This document shows, in pieces, positions 20,881 to 29,863 of a stretch of DNA of 64,000 bases. The stretch comes from Desulfococcus sp041737845 (GTDB lineage Bacteria > Desulfobacterota > Desulfobacteria > Desulfobacterales > Desulfococcaceae), in contig NZ_JBGSQX010000080.1 in the NCBI RefSeq assembly GCF_041737845.1, positions 1 to 64,000 of the forward strand. Direction: 5' to 3'. The stretch's first letter is position 1, and every line of letters begins with the position of its first letter. A program made the position numbers and the translations under genes. Below the pieces are notes generated by a model. It was not told the origin of the DNA. It did not search any database and was given only the letters and a program-made list of their open reading frames with translations.

Positions 20881-21642
20881 TCAAGATGAATTCAATGGGG
20901 AGGCCTGGTATTCCAGCAGGATGACAAACTCCTGATTGCCCTTGGGTCCGAGGACAGGGGAGGGGACCACCGTTTTCGGGATGAGGCCGATGCCGTCGAA
21001 AAAGGTGCAAAGGGTTTCAATGACCTCCCTGTGGCGCATGGCGTCCCTCACGACGCCGCCTTTTCCGACCTTCCCCTTTCCGACCTCGAACTGCGGTTTG
21101 ATCAAGGCGAGAATGGCGCCATCGTCTTTGAGGAATTTGAGCACCGCGGGGACGACGATTTTCAAGGAGATGAAGGAGGTATCGATGGTGACCAGGTCGA
21201 CCGGAGCGGGCAGGGCGGAGGGGTCCATGTAGCGGATATTCGTCCGTTCGAAAACCGTCACTCGGGGGTCCGCCCTCAATTTCCAGGCCAGCTGGCCGTA
21301 CCCTACATCCACTGCGTAGACATGGGCCGCCCCGTGCTGGAGGAGGCAGTCCGTAAACCCGCCGGTGGACGCACCGACATCCATGCAGACCGCCCCGTCC
21401 AATGCGACATCGCATGCGTCAAGGGCCGCAGCAAGTTTCAAGCCGCCCCGGCTGACATAGGGGATGTCCTCCCCGGTCATGACGATTTGATCGGCCAGGG
21501 ACACCAGCATCCCCGGTTTATCGGCCGGTTCGCCGTTGACGCGAATCCTGCCCGCCATGATCAGGGCCTGGGACCGCTGGCGGCTCTCCACCAGACACAG
21601 TTCGACGAGGCGAAGATCCAGGCGAATTCTCGTGGCGGTCAT
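20881..21642 (-). CDS. tlyA: TlyA-family rRNA 2'-O-methyltransferase
   Basis: TlyA methylates ribosomal RNA riboses (in Mycobacterium a cytidine in each subunit). The protein has an N-terminal S4 RNA-binding domain (residues about 4-60, MAGRIRVNGEPADKPG) and a FtsJ/RrmJ-like methyltransferase domain with the SAM motif DVGASTGGFTDCLLQ, then TIDTSFISL and IKPQFE carrying the catalytic residues. The ATG at 21642 forms an ATGA overlap with the dxs stop, so 253 residues are preferred to a start ten codons upstream. The two genes should be translationally coupled. Confidence 0.93.
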   Translation of the reverse strand: MTATRIRLDLRLVELCLVESRQRSQALIMAGRIRVNGEPADKPGMLVSLADQIVMTGEDIPYVSRGGLKLAAALDACDVALDGAVCMDVGASTGGFTDCLLQHGAAHVYAVDVGYGQLAWKLRADPRVTVFERTNIRYMDPSALPAPVDLVTIDTSFISLKIVVPAVLKFLKDDGAILALIKPQFEVGKGKVGKGGVVRDAMRHREVIETLCTFFDGIGLIPKTVVPSPVLGPKGNQEFVILLEYQASPLNSS

Positions 21643-23540
21643 CCGGACGATTCTGAAGCGGAAAGGCCGCACACCCGCCGGCCGGCCTGAACAATGCCCC
21701 CGGCATCGATGCCATACTTTTCCCTGAGCAGGGTCTGGGGCCCATGCTCGATGAACATGTCCCCAACGCCCACGCGCTCCATGCGAAATTGATGGATGCC
21801 GACATCGTTCAGGCTTTCCAGGACGGCGCTGCCGAAACCGCCCTGGAGGACATTCTCTTCGGCCGACACCACGCGCGGGGTCTTCCTGACAAGCGTCGAA
21901 ATCAGTTCGATATCCAGGGGCTTGACGAAGCGGCAGTTGACGACGCCGGCGTCGATGCCCTCCAGGGCGAGCAGGCGGCGGGCCTCCAGGGCATCCTGAA
22001 CCGATCGTCCAATGGCCAGGATCAGGAGATCATCCCCCTTTTCCAGGACCTCCGCGGCCCCGATGGGAATCGGCGTGATCGCATCCTCCAAGGCGGCCCC
22101 CGTAGCCGTGCCCCGGGGGTATCGGAGGGCGGCGGGGCCGTTGTGGGCCAGGGCTGTCACCAGCATCCGCCGCAGCTCGTTTTCGTCCTTGGGCGCCATC
22201 AGCACCATGTTGGGAAGGCTCCTCAGATAGGAGAGGTCGAAGAGGCCGTGGTGGGTCGCGCCGTCCTCCCCCACGATCCCGCCGCGGTCAACGGCAAACA
22301 CCACGGGAAGCGCCTCCAGGCAGACGTCATGGAGGATCTGGTCGTATGCCCGCTGGAGAAAGGTGGAATAAATCGCGACGACCGGCCGATACCCCTCCGT
22401 GGCCATCCCCGCTGCAAAGGTGACGCCGTGCTGCTCGGCGATGCCGACATCGAAAAAACGCTCGGGAAAGGCCTCGGCAAATCTGGAAAGCCCCGTGCCC
22501 TCCGGCATGGCGGCCGTCACCGCAACAATCCGCGGGTCCGCCTGGGCGAGAGCCACCATGGTCTCGCCGAACACCTCCGTATAGGAGGGTACCGACACGC
22601 CTTTCTGGATGCAGTTTCCGGTCTTGACCTCGAAACACCCGATGCCGTGGAAATAGACGGGGTTTTTTTCCGCCGGTTCGTATCCCTTGCCTTTCTTCGT
22701 GGTCACGTGCAGAAGGACCGGTTCGTTGAGTTCTTTGATGTTCGTCAGGATATCGATGAGATGATTCAGGCGGTGGCCGTTGATGGGGCCGAAATAATCG
22801 AAATTGAACGCCTCGAACAGCATCCCCGGCGTCACGAAGGTCTTGAAGGACTCCTCGGATCGCTTGGCCAGTTGGTAGATGTCATCGCCGATTTTCGGGA
22901 GGGACTTCAGGAATTCCCCGAATTCCTTGCGAAACCCCTGGAGGTATTTGGCGGAAAAGGTGCGGCTCAGAAAAGAGGAGAGGGCGCCGACGTTGTGGGA
23001 GATGGACATGTCGTTGTCGTTCAGGATAACGATCATGTTTTCATCCTTGTGGAGCGCTCCGGCCTGGTTCAGCCCCTCGTAGGCGATCCCGGCGGTCATG
23101 GATCCGTCCCCGATGACGCTGATCACCTTCGACGCTTCCTTTTTCAGCCGTTTCGCGCAGGCGATTCCCAGACCCGCGGAGATCGAGGTGCTGCTGTGCC
23201 CGGTGGTGAAGGCATCATGGGGGCTTTCACTTCGCTTGGTAAATCCGCTGATGCCCTGATATTTCCGGAGCGTCTCGAAGACTTCCCTTCGCCCGGTCAG
23301 CAGCTTGTGAGCGTAAGCCTGATGGCCCACATCCCATATGATCTTGTCTTGGGGGGTTTCGAACACGTAATGGAGGGCGATGGTCAGCTCCACCGCGCCC
23401 AGGCTGGACGCCAGGTGTCCGCCGTTCCTGGAGACGACCTCCACGATCCGTCTCCGAATCTCTTCGGCAAGAACGGAGAGTTCGGAGCGTGTCAGGCGCT
23501 TCACATCCGCAGGGGAATTGATCGTCTCAAGCACGCTCAC
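21639..23540 (-). CDS. dxs: 1-deoxy-D-xylulose-5-phosphate synthase
   Basis: Dxs condenses pyruvate and glyceraldehyde 3-phosphate to DXP, the first step of the non-mevalonate isoprenoid pathway. The 633-residue protein shows the thiamine-diphosphate motif GDGSMTAGIAYEGLNQAG, TTGHSSTSIS, and the transketolase pyrimidine-binding segment DRGGIVGEDGATHHGLFDLSYLR. The start is a GTG at 23540 after AAGGCG. Another GTG two codons later is possible. It lies downstream of xseB and upstream of tlyA, an xse-dxs-tlyA order that is common in bacteria. Confidence 0.97.
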   Translation of the reverse strand: MSVLETINSPADVKRLTRSELSVLAEEIRRRIVEVVSRNGGHLASSLGAVELTIALHYVFETPQDKIIWDVGHQAYAHKLLTGRREVFETLRKYQGISGFTKRSESPHDAFTTGHSSTSISAGLGIACAKRLKKEASKVISVIGDGSMTAGIAYEGLNQAGALHKDENMIVILNDNDMSISHNVGALSSFLSRTFSAKYLQGFRKEFGEFLKSLPKIGDDIYQLAKRSEESFKTFVTPGMLFEAFNFDYFGPINGHRLNHLIDILTNIKELNEPVLLHVTTKKGKGYEPAEKNPVYFHGIGCFEVKTGNCIQKGVSVPSYTEVFGETMVALAQADPRIVAVTAAMPEGTGLSRFAEAFPERFFDVGIAEQHGVTFAAGMATEGYRPVVAIYSTFLQRAYDQILHDVCLEALPVVFAVDRGGIVGEDGATHHGLFDLSYLRSLPNMVLMAPKDENELRRMLVTALAHNGPAALRYPRGTATGAALEDAITPIPIGAAEVLEKGDDLLILAIGRSVQDALEARRLLALEGIDAGVVNCRFVKPLDIELISTLVRKTPRVVSAEENVLQGGFGSAVLESLNDVGIHQFRMERVGVGDMFIEHGPQTLLREKYGIDAGGIVQAGRRVCGLSASESSG

Positions 23541-23610
23541 CGCCTTGCACCGATGTCTTTCTCCGACGGTTCCTGCCGGCTGCTAACGGTCTCCGGTCGT
23601 CGCTCGCAAA

Positions 23611-23844
23611 TCATTCCGGCATCCCGTCGAACGGCTCCTCGACAACATTCCCCTCATCATCGGCCATGAGCAGCCGGATCTTCTTTTCGGTCTCATCCAG
23701 GATCCGGGAACAATATTTGGAGAGCTTCATGCCCTCTTCGAACTTTTTCATGGCGGTATCCAGCGCCAGATCGCCCGATTCCAGCTCGCGGACGATATCC
23801 TCAAGCTGCGCCATGGCTTTTTCAAATGTTTGCTTTGTCGTCAA
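23611..23844 (-). CDS. xseB: Exodeoxyribonuclease VII small subunit
   Basis: XseB is the small helical subunit of exonuclease VII. The family signature FEKAMAQLEDIVRELESGDLALDTAMKKFEEGMKL is plain. The TTG at 23844 is preferred: an AGAGAGG site lies just upstream, the protein (77 residues) begins at the family's usual point, and the gene overlaps the end of xseA by 23 bases. A GTG seven codons further upstream (23865) is the alternative. Confidence 0.93.
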   Translation of the reverse strand: MTTKQTFEKAMAQLEDIVRELESGDLALDTAMKKFEEGMKLSKYCSRILDETEKKIRLLMADDEGNVVEEPFDGMPE

Positions 23845-25186
23845 TCTCGAACCTCTCTTCCACACGGCATCGCAAGACGCCTTTTGCGAGTCTCACGTTT
23901 ACCAGTCCGCCGATGGCAACGGCATCCGCGCTGCGAACGATCTCGCCTGCGGGAACCGTCTGTGTGATGCTGTAGCCCCTCTCCAGGACGGCCATTGGGT
24001 TCAATGCCCCAAGACGGTTGCAAAGCTCCGCGCCCCGGATACGCCCCCCTTCCAAATGTCGCCGGATGGATGCGTCAAGGCCGGTGCGGAGGGTTTTCAG
24101 TGCCTGATCCAGGGAGGGCAGATGATGGATCGGGGCGCTTACGCCCAGTCGATGACGCTGCCATACCAGACGCTCCTTTTCCCGGCGCAGCTTTTCCCGG
24201 CAGCGGGCACCCAGGCGGCCGCTCAGTTCCTCCAGGCGCATCCACAAATCCCCAACCCTCCGCCTGGGATGAACAAGGCGCCGGGATGCCTCCATGAGGC
24301 GCTCCATTTTTTGCGCGACATGCCTCAGCGTCCATCGAAGCAATTTGCCGGCAAGATCCATGTTTCTTGCGACGAGTTCCGATTTGAGCGGCACGGCGAT
24401 CTCTGCCGCCGCCGAAGGTGTCGGCGCCCTGAGATCGGCGGCCATGTCGGCGATGGTGAAATCGGTTTCATGTCCGACGCCGGATATGACGGGAACCTTT
24501 GAAGCGAATACCGCCCTGGCAACCGTCTCGGAGTTGAAGGCCTGAAAATCCTCAAGAGATCCGCCTCCCCGGGCCAGAATGATCGTATCGACATCCTTCT
24601 CGATCCGGTTCAGCAATGCTATCGCGCGGGCGATCTCATCCTCGGCCCCGACGCCCTGGACCTTGACGGGAACGATGTAGATCCCGACACCCGGAAAACG
24701 GCGATGGGCGACCTTGATGATATCGTGAACCACGGCGCCGGTGCCCGAGGTGACCACACCGATATTCCGGGGAAGAAACGGGATCGGCTGTTTATGAACA
24801 TCGTCAAACAGGCCTTCAGCGGCAAGCCTGGCTTTCAACTGCTCGAAGGCGATCTGAAGCTCTCCCACGCCGCGGGGTTCGAGATATTCAAAGATGATCT
24901 GGTAATTGCCGCGGGGTTCATAGACGCTTAAGCGCCCCAGCCCGATGACGTTCATGCCGTCTTCGGGCATGAATTTCAGATTTCGGTTCTGCCCGCGGAA
25001 CATGATGCCGCTGATCTGGGCTTTATCGTCCTTCAGGGTGAAATAGAAATGCCTGGAGGCCGGCACATGGAAATTCGAAACCTCGCCGCTGATCCAGAAA
25101 AACGGATAATGCTCCTCCAGAAGGGTTTTTATCTCAATGGTCAGTTCCGAAACCGTATAGATTTTCCGGTGCAACTCAGCCTGCAT
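23822..25186 (-). CDS. xseA: Exodeoxyribonuclease VII large subunit
   Basis: XseA is the catalytic subunit of exonuclease VII, which degrades single-stranded DNA from both ends. The chosen ATG (25186) gives 454 residues. The N-terminal OB-fold (YTVSELTIEIKTLLEEHYPFFWISGEVSNF) is followed by the nuclease core (GVVTSGTGAVVHDI, ARGGGSLEDFQAFN, GVGHETDFTIADMAADLRAPTPSAAAE), a long helical stretch and a final small domain. A longer frame reaches 25270, but the extra residues do not resemble the family. It overlaps xseB. Confidence 0.95.
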   Translation of the reverse strand: MQAELHRKIYTVSELTIEIKTLLEEHYPFFWISGEVSNFHVPASRHFYFTLKDDKAQISGIMFRGQNRNLKFMPEDGMNVIGLGRLSVYEPRGNYQIIFEYLEPRGVGELQIAFEQLKARLAAEGLFDDVHKQPIPFLPRNIGVVTSGTGAVVHDIIKVAHRRFPGVGIYIVPVKVQGVGAEDEIARAIALLNRIEKDVDTIILARGGGSLEDFQAFNSETVARAVFASKVPVISGVGHETDFTIADMAADLRAPTPSAAAEIAVPLKSELVARNMDLAGKLLRWTLRHVAQKMERLMEASRRLVHPRRRVGDLWMRLEELSGRLGARCREKLRREKERLVWQRHRLGVSAPIHHLPSLDQALKTLRTGLDASIRRHLEGGRIRGAELCNRLGALNPMAVLERGYSITQTVPAGEIVRSADAVAIGGLVNVRLAKGVLRCRVEERFEIDDKANI

Positions 25187-25382
25187 TGTGATCCCATCCG
25201 CGCGGCGTCCGATTTTCCGTGAACGTTCAAATGAAGGTATGCCTTCAGCAAGGCGCGAAATGATTAGCACACTTGGCGGCCGGATTCAATCTTTTTGGCG
25301 GAATTCCGCTCCCCCGGCGATGCTCCATTAACGTCCGATAAGGTATATTATGTAAACTTATAGAGAGCGCTTCCTCTTTGAT

Positions 25383-25655
25383 TCAATCTCCGCGCTTCAA
25401 TTTCTCAAGGTACTCCCGCATGAACGGCACCATATAGATGTGGTCGCTGGGCATTTCAGCGAGACATCCGCCCAGAAGCTGTATCTTTTCATGGAGCGTT
25501 TTGTTCCTGTCGACGATATACAGCAGCTTCCCCCGCACCATGCACAGGCCGCTTTCCACCCGGATCCCCACGTTCTTGAAACTTTTTTCCGCTACGGTGA
25601 CGCCCAGTTTCTCGGCCGCGGTTTTCAAATCCTGATACAGTTGCTCCGGTTTCAT
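25383..25655 (-). CDS. Conserved-looking hypothetical protein, 90 residues
   Basis: No family is recognised with certainty. The protein is mixed alpha/beta with no signal or membrane segment. It shows the pattern LYQDLKTAAEKLGVTV, then GLCMVRGKLLYIVDRNKTLHEKI, then EMPSDHIYMVPFMREYLEKL. It has two cysteines (one in SGLCMVRG, one in GGCLAE). An ATG with a CCGGAG site fits. It may belong to the same transcript as xseA, whose start is about 200 bases downstream. The 196-base gap between them has no clear signal. Confidence 0.65.
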   Translation of the reverse strand: MKPEQLYQDLKTAAEKLGVTVAEKSFKNVGIRVESGLCMVRGKLLYIVDRNKTLHEKIQLLGGCLAEMPSDHIYMVPFMREYLEKLKRGD

Positions 25656-25755
25656 GCCTGTTCATTCTCGTTGAGCGGTTCGGACCGAAGTCGCGTCGAC
25701 TTCCATCCCGCAGATTACATCTTGATCATCCAGCCGCAGGCGGCGTCGGATTTCT

Positions 25756-25783
25756 CTTGAAAAATCGCGATCGCTTGTTATAT
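25756..25783 (+). promoter_or_regulatory. Candidate promoter of the Bax-inhibitor-1 gene
   Basis: TTGAAA (25756-25761) and TATATT (25778-25783) are 16 bases apart, with the start codon 50 bases beyond and an AGGAGG ribosome site between. Confidence 0.5.
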
Positions 25784-25833
25784 TCATTCCCAAAAAGGGT
25801 ACTCGTTACGGTTAACTCAAACAGGAGGATTCA

Positions 25834-26535
25834 ATGCAGTATATCCAAGAAAAAGCCCTGCCGCAAGTCAGAGTCAACTCATTCATTCAGAGCGTTTACA
25901 ACTGGATGGCGGTTGGTCTGGGGCTCACCGGTTTCACGGCTTTCTTCGTGGCAGGCAGCCCGGCAATGATGCAGCTCATTTTCGGCAACCGTCTGCTTTT
26001 CTTCGGCCTGATCATCGCGGAACTCGTGCTGGTCTTTACCCTCAGCGCAAGGGTCGGCAAGATGCAGGCATCCACGGCAACGGGAATCTTCGTTCTGTAT
26101 GCCGTGCTCAACGGCCTGACGCTGTCGGTGATCTTTCTTGCCTACACGGCCTCGTCCATTGCGTCGACGTTCTTCATCTGCGCCGGAACATTCCTGGCAT
26201 GCAGCATATACGGCATGATGACCAAACGCGATCTGACCTCCATGGGCGGGTTCTTGATGATGGGGCTGATCGGCATCATCATCGCTTCCGTGGTCAATAT
26301 GTTCATGCAGAGTTCGGGCATGGCCATGATCATCAGCTACATCGGCGTCCTCGTCTTTGTCGGGCTGACGGCCTATGACACTCAGAAGCTGAAACAGATG
26401 GCCATGACGCAGCCTGACGGCCTTGATGCGGCGGTCGTGAGAAAAGGCGCCATCATCGGCGCGCTCTCTCTCTACCTCGACTTCATCAACCTCTTCCTGA
26501 TGCTCCTCCGGATCTTCGGCGGCAGCCGGGATTAG
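25834..26535 (+). CDS. Bax inhibitor-1 (TMBIM/YccA-like) membrane protein
   Basis: The 233-residue protein has seven hydrophobic segments and the family landmarks: a short N terminus (VNSFIQSVYNWMAVGLGLTGF), SIYGMMTKRDLTSMGGFLMMGLIG, then GLTAYDTQKLKQM and LDFINLFLMLLRI, which carry the conserved acidic residues that gate the calcium-leak channel in BsYetJ-type proteins. Bacterial members leak cations or bind FtsH. Which applies here is not shown. It stands alone on the plus strand between two minus-strand blocks and is preceded by AGGAGG. Confidence 0.92.
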   Translation: MQYIQEKALPQVRVNSFIQSVYNWMAVGLGLTGFTAFFVAGSPAMMQLIFGNRLLFFGLIIAELVLVFTLSARVGKMQASTATGIFVLYAVLNGLTLSVIFLAYTASSIASTFFICAGTFLACSIYGMMTKRDLTSMGGFLMMGLIGIIIASVVNMFMQSSGMAMIISYIGVLVFVGLTAYDTQKLKQMAMTQPDGLDAAVVRKGAIIGALSLYLDFINLFLMLLRIFGGSRD

Positions 26536-26537
26536 GG

Positions 26538-27707
26538 TCAAGGCCTTCCCGTCAACCGCTGAAACAGCCGCTCATACCGATCCGCTACAGCCTCCCAGTT
26601 GTAGCGGATCCTGACGGCTTCTTGCCCCCGCCGCCCCATCGCCTCCCGCTCCCGGGGGCAGTCCATCATCCGCCGCATCTCTTCCGCCATGTCACGGGCG
26701 CAAGCAACAGTCCGGCCACCGGGGAGATCCGCGATGCAGCCCACGTCTGTTGATAAAAACGGCGTTCCCGCACCCATGGCATCCAGGATCACCAAGGGGA
26801 AGCACTCGGTGCGGGAGCCCGATGCAAACATATCCGCCGCCCGGTAGGCTGATCGGATCTCTTCCTCCGAGAGCCCCCACAGGAAGCAGACCTCTCCGGG
26901 AAGCCCCTCCCGTTTCCGCCGCCATTCTTCCTGCAGCCGCCCCATATAGCGGTTTGCGCCGCCCCCGATCATCACCAGGGTGGTGTCCCGCAGACCGGAC
27001 CGGATGAAGGCGTCCAGGACCATCCGTTCATTTTTAAGCCGGGAGTAATTCCCCACGCAGAGCACCATGCGGCGGGATCGGATGCCGTGACGCGTCTTGA
27101 AGCCCGCGTCCCCGGCTCCGGGATCCTGCAGGTCCGCGCCGTTCGGGATGACGGAGTGGCTCCGATATCCCGCCCGCAGCGCCAGCTTCCGGTCGTAGAA
27201 CCGGTCGCTGTCCGTCCGGCGGCTCAGAAAGACCACGTGGTCGAACGCCCGAAGCATCCGGGGCATCTCCCGCAGCACATAGGGGCGCCAGAGGAGCCAG
27301 TCGGGAAAGCGCAGGGGCCAGCCCCACCGGCTGTTGGCCGAAACCCCATGGCTCACCAAAACCTTTCGGGCCGGATTCCCGCCAAATCCCCTCACCGCAA
27401 GGTCCGTGCTCCAGGTCTGCCAGCAGTGGCAGCAGATCAGGTCCCCTGGAAAAGCCCGGACAAAATCTACATAGTTTTCGATCTCCCCGCGGTAGCGGCT
27501 TCGGGGATGGGCATTCCCCGTGACTCGGAACTGAACCACCTCGATCCCGGGAGGGATGATGCTCCTGCCGGGCCGTCCGGGATGAAATCCGGTAGCCACG
27601 CAGACCCGATGGCCCCTGCGGGTCAGCGCCTCGGCATGTTTGAACGCCACATGGGCGACGCCGTGGGCCTCGGGGAGAAACCCGAAGGTGGTGATCAGGA
27701 GATGCAT
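26538..27707 (-). CDS. Glycosyltransferase, GT4 family
   Basis: This is a GT-B fold retaining glycosyltransferase of about 389 residues, last gene of the polysaccharide locus. The N terminus TTFGFLPEAHGVAHVAFKHAEAL is the usual GT4 start. SRTECFPLVILDAMGAG is the ExxxxxxxE donor-site motif with the second glutamate replaced by aspartate. The ATG at 27707 follows a GAGGG site ten bases after the upstream methyltransferase stop. A longer frame overlapping that gene is less likely. The sugar and acceptor are unknown. Confidence 0.87.
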   Translation of the reverse strand: MHLLITTFGFLPEAHGVAHVAFKHAEALTRRGHRVCVATGFHPGRPGRSIIPPGIEVVQFRVTGNAHPRSRYRGEIENYVDFVRAFPGDLICCHCWQTWSTDLAVRGFGGNPARKVLVSHGVSANSRWGWPLRFPDWLLWRPYVLREMPRMLRAFDHVVFLSRRTDSDRFYDRKLALRAGYRSHSVIPNGADLQDPGAGDAGFKTRHGIRSRRMVLCVGNYSRLKNERMVLDAFIRSGLRDTTLVMIGGGANRYMGRLQEEWRRKREGLPGEVCFLWGLSEEEIRSAYRAADMFASGSRTECFPLVILDAMGAGTPFLSTDVGCIADLPGGRTVACARDMAEEMRRMMDCPREREAMGRRGQEAVRIRYNWEAVADRYERLFQRLTGRP

Positions 27708-27717
27708 GGCCCGGCCC

Positions 27718-28464
27718 TCACCGCTTCTCGCCCGCATATACCAGCCACGGCGCCAGCCAGGGATGCGCCGGGGGCAGGACCCGGCCCATGCGCACGGCCC
27801 CTTCCCGAATCGTTTTCTTCATCACCCTGGATAAAAATCGCTCTGAAGGCGCGTTCCAGAAGCGGAGGCGCCCGGCGTAGCCCAGGTGCCGCACCCGGTG
27901 CCTGCTCCGCTCGGCAAAGTCGACGAAGAGCCGGGGCGACATGGCGGCCGTGTTGTGCACGGACATGTCCCGGCGATCGAAGACACGGTGATACAGGTAT
28001 TGAATTTTTCGAAAATTCGGAACGACCACCAGGCAGAGTCCGCCTTTTCGCAGCATCCGGTCATGGTGGTCCAGGATCTCTCCGGGGTCGTCGAAATGCT
28101 CGATCAGCCCGAAGCTGGCCACCACGTCAAACGGACGGTCGGGATGAAAGCCCCGGAGATCGCCTTTGTACAGCGTGGGGCTGCAAAACCCCGCCTCCCC
28201 GAGCACGTCGAGATAGCGATCGGCGTCCGTGCTGAAATCCACCCCGTGGGGCGAAAGGGCCACCCGGGTGCAGACAAAAGCCGACACCAGTCCGGGTGCA
28301 CACCCCAGCTCGATAAACCGGCCGCCTTCATAGGCTTTGAGATATCTTTCCACCGCCGGAAACCACTCCGCCTCGCCGGGGTGCATCTCCGCACGGGAGC
28401 CGAGATGCCGCCGGCCGAAGCCCCAATACGCCGGATGGGTCAGATCACCGGTTTTGTCCGACAT
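27718..28464 (-). CDS. Class I SAM-dependent methyltransferase
   Basis: The 248-residue protein has the Rossmann motif IELGCAPGLVSAFV (about residue 50), the acidic strand PHGVDFS, and FDVVASFGLIEHFDDP followed by LRKGGLCLVVVPN, the standard methyltransferase order. It is cytoplasmic and probably methylates a sugar or lipid-linked glycan. GGAGGACGGAATG forms the start, overlapping the flippase gene by 20 bases. The C-terminal 80 residues are basic and could dock to the membrane. Confidence 0.85.
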   Translation of the reverse strand: MSDKTGDLTHPAYWGFGRRHLGSRAEMHPGEAEWFPAVERYLKAYEGGRFIELGCAPGLVSAFVCTRVALSPHGVDFSTDADRYLDVLGEAGFCSPTLYKGDLRGFHPDRPFDVVASFGLIEHFDDPGEILDHHDRMLRKGGLCLVVVPNFRKIQYLYHRVFDRRDMSVHNTAAMSPRLFVDFAERSRHRVRHLGYAGRLRFWNAPSERFLSRVMKKTIREGAVRMGRVLPPAHPWLAPWLVYAGEKR

Positions 28465-29863
28465 TCCGTCCTCCTCCTTGGCCGGGGGTCAGTTTCCGCG
28501 ACACCCGCCGGGCCATCGGCAACAGGCTGCCCGACAGCAGCGACACCGCCATGGCGGAGGCGACGCCATGGCTCCCATAGGCCTCGGCCCACACCCCGCC
28601 CAGAACCATCAGCAGCAGCGCCGACGCCCCATAGCTCACGAGTTCGAAACGAAAGTCGGTAATGCTGTGGAGAAAGGTGCTCAGCCAGTGGACGGCGCCC
28701 TGAATAACAGCCCATAATCCCAGAACAACCAGGAGCGGGCGGGTCGGACGCACTTCGCCCAGGGTCCAGAGATGAATGAGCGTCTCGCCGGCTGCGATCA
28801 TGACCAGGAGATACCCCGACAGCATGACGGCCGTGATGGCCAGTGCGCCCAGGAGCCAGCGGCGAAGCCAGCCGAGGTCCCCTTTTTCCCAGGCTGCGGT
28901 AAAGGCCGGCCAGAATGCCGGGAGCACCCCGGCCAGGAGAACCAGGGGCATGCTGAACAAGCGGTAGACAATGCTGAACTCGGCCACCTCGGCCATTCCG
29001 GCGCTTCGCGCCACCAGAAGATTCGGCAGGGCCGAGCACACGGCGGCGGCGCATTGAATGCCCATGAACATCACTGAGGCGGGCATCAGGGCCTTCAGCA
29101 CGGCCGTCATCGTTCCGGGGTCTGCAATGAGAAGACCCGGCGTCTTGCGAAGGATCTCCACCAGAAGCACCCCCCGGTAGAGCAGCATCGGGCTCAGGCT
29201 CAGGGCAGCCAGGGCCGGAAGCCCCGCCTCCATCCGAATGCCTGCGATCAGCAGCAGGAAGCCCGTCACCGAGGCCGCCGTGCCCCAGGCCTTGGGCGTT
29301 GCGATCTCCATGCGGGCCGCATAGATATGGTCCAGCACGGCAGCGCCCAATATGGCGAAGGAAAGGCCCATGAGGAGGCAGACCAGGGGGCCGGCCTCCC
29401 GCCGGGCTTGCGGATCGGAGACGTTGAGGAGATCCGCCCAGGGAATGGCGCAGGCCCCGAAGGAGATAAACGCCCCGGCGGCGCAGAGGATCGCCCCGAT
29501 CCGGAGGCCCGCGGCGCTATAGGCGCGGAAGGCCGCCGCATCCCCCCGTGCGTGCGCTCCGGCCATCCGGTTGAGGAGCGTCGGAAACAGCCCCATATCC
29601 AGAAAGCTCACGAACGAAAGCAGGGAGAGCGCCGTCATCCACAACCCGTATCGTTCCCGGCCCAGGTATCCGATGGTGAGCGGCACGCTGAAGACGGCGA
29701 TGGCCATGCGGATGCCGCTCTGCGCCGCCCCCCAGAAAGATCCCGAGAAAATCGACCGTCTCAGGTTCGCCGGTGTTTTCAAGGTCTTTCCTTTGAGGGG
29801 TTCGCTTTCATGTGCCGTCAGCCCCCCATCATCCCGTTTTTCCCAGCGTCTTCGCCACCGCAT
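28445..29863 (-). CDS. Wzx-like polysaccharide flippase
   Basis: The 472-residue protein has about twelve to fourteen hydrophobic segments of the MOP/polysaccharide-synthesis type (SGSFWGAAQSGIRMAIAVFSVPLTIGYLG, then RYGLWMTALSLLSFVSFLDMG). It would flip an undecaprenyl-linked oligosaccharide across the inner membrane. The ATG at 29863 overlaps glmM by 35 bases. A TTG at 29782 after AAAGGAAAG is an alternative start. Its presence in a cluster that also encodes a Wzm/Wzt exporter suggests two export routes or two glycans. Confidence 0.82.
   Translation of the reverse strand: MRWRRRWEKRDDGGLTAHESEPLKGKTLKTPANLRRSIFSGSFWGAAQSGIRMAIAVFSVPLTIGYLGRERYGLWMTALSLLSFVSFLDMGLFPTLLNRMAGAHARGDAAAFRAYSAAGLRIGAILCAAGAFISFGACAIPWADLLNVSDPQARREAGPLVCLLMGLSFAILGAAVLDHIYAARMEIATPKAWGTAASVTGFLLLIAGIRMEAGLPALAALSLSPMLLYRGVLLVEILRKTPGLLIADPGTMTAVLKALMPASVMFMGIQCAAAVCSALPNLLVARSAGMAEVAEFSIVYRLFSMPLVLLAGVLPAFWPAFTAAWEKGDLGWLRRWLLGALAITAVMLSGYLLVMIAAGETLIHLWTLGEVRPTRPLLVVLGLWAVIQGAVHWLSTFLHSITDFRFELVSYGASALLLMVLGGVWAEAYGSHGVASAMAVSLLSGSLLPMARRVSRKLTPGQGGGRNVGQNR

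Noticed and set aside
21744..23669. A 641-residue plus-strand open frame over dxs
   Set aside because: It is antisense to a complete dxs and shows no protein-family pattern.
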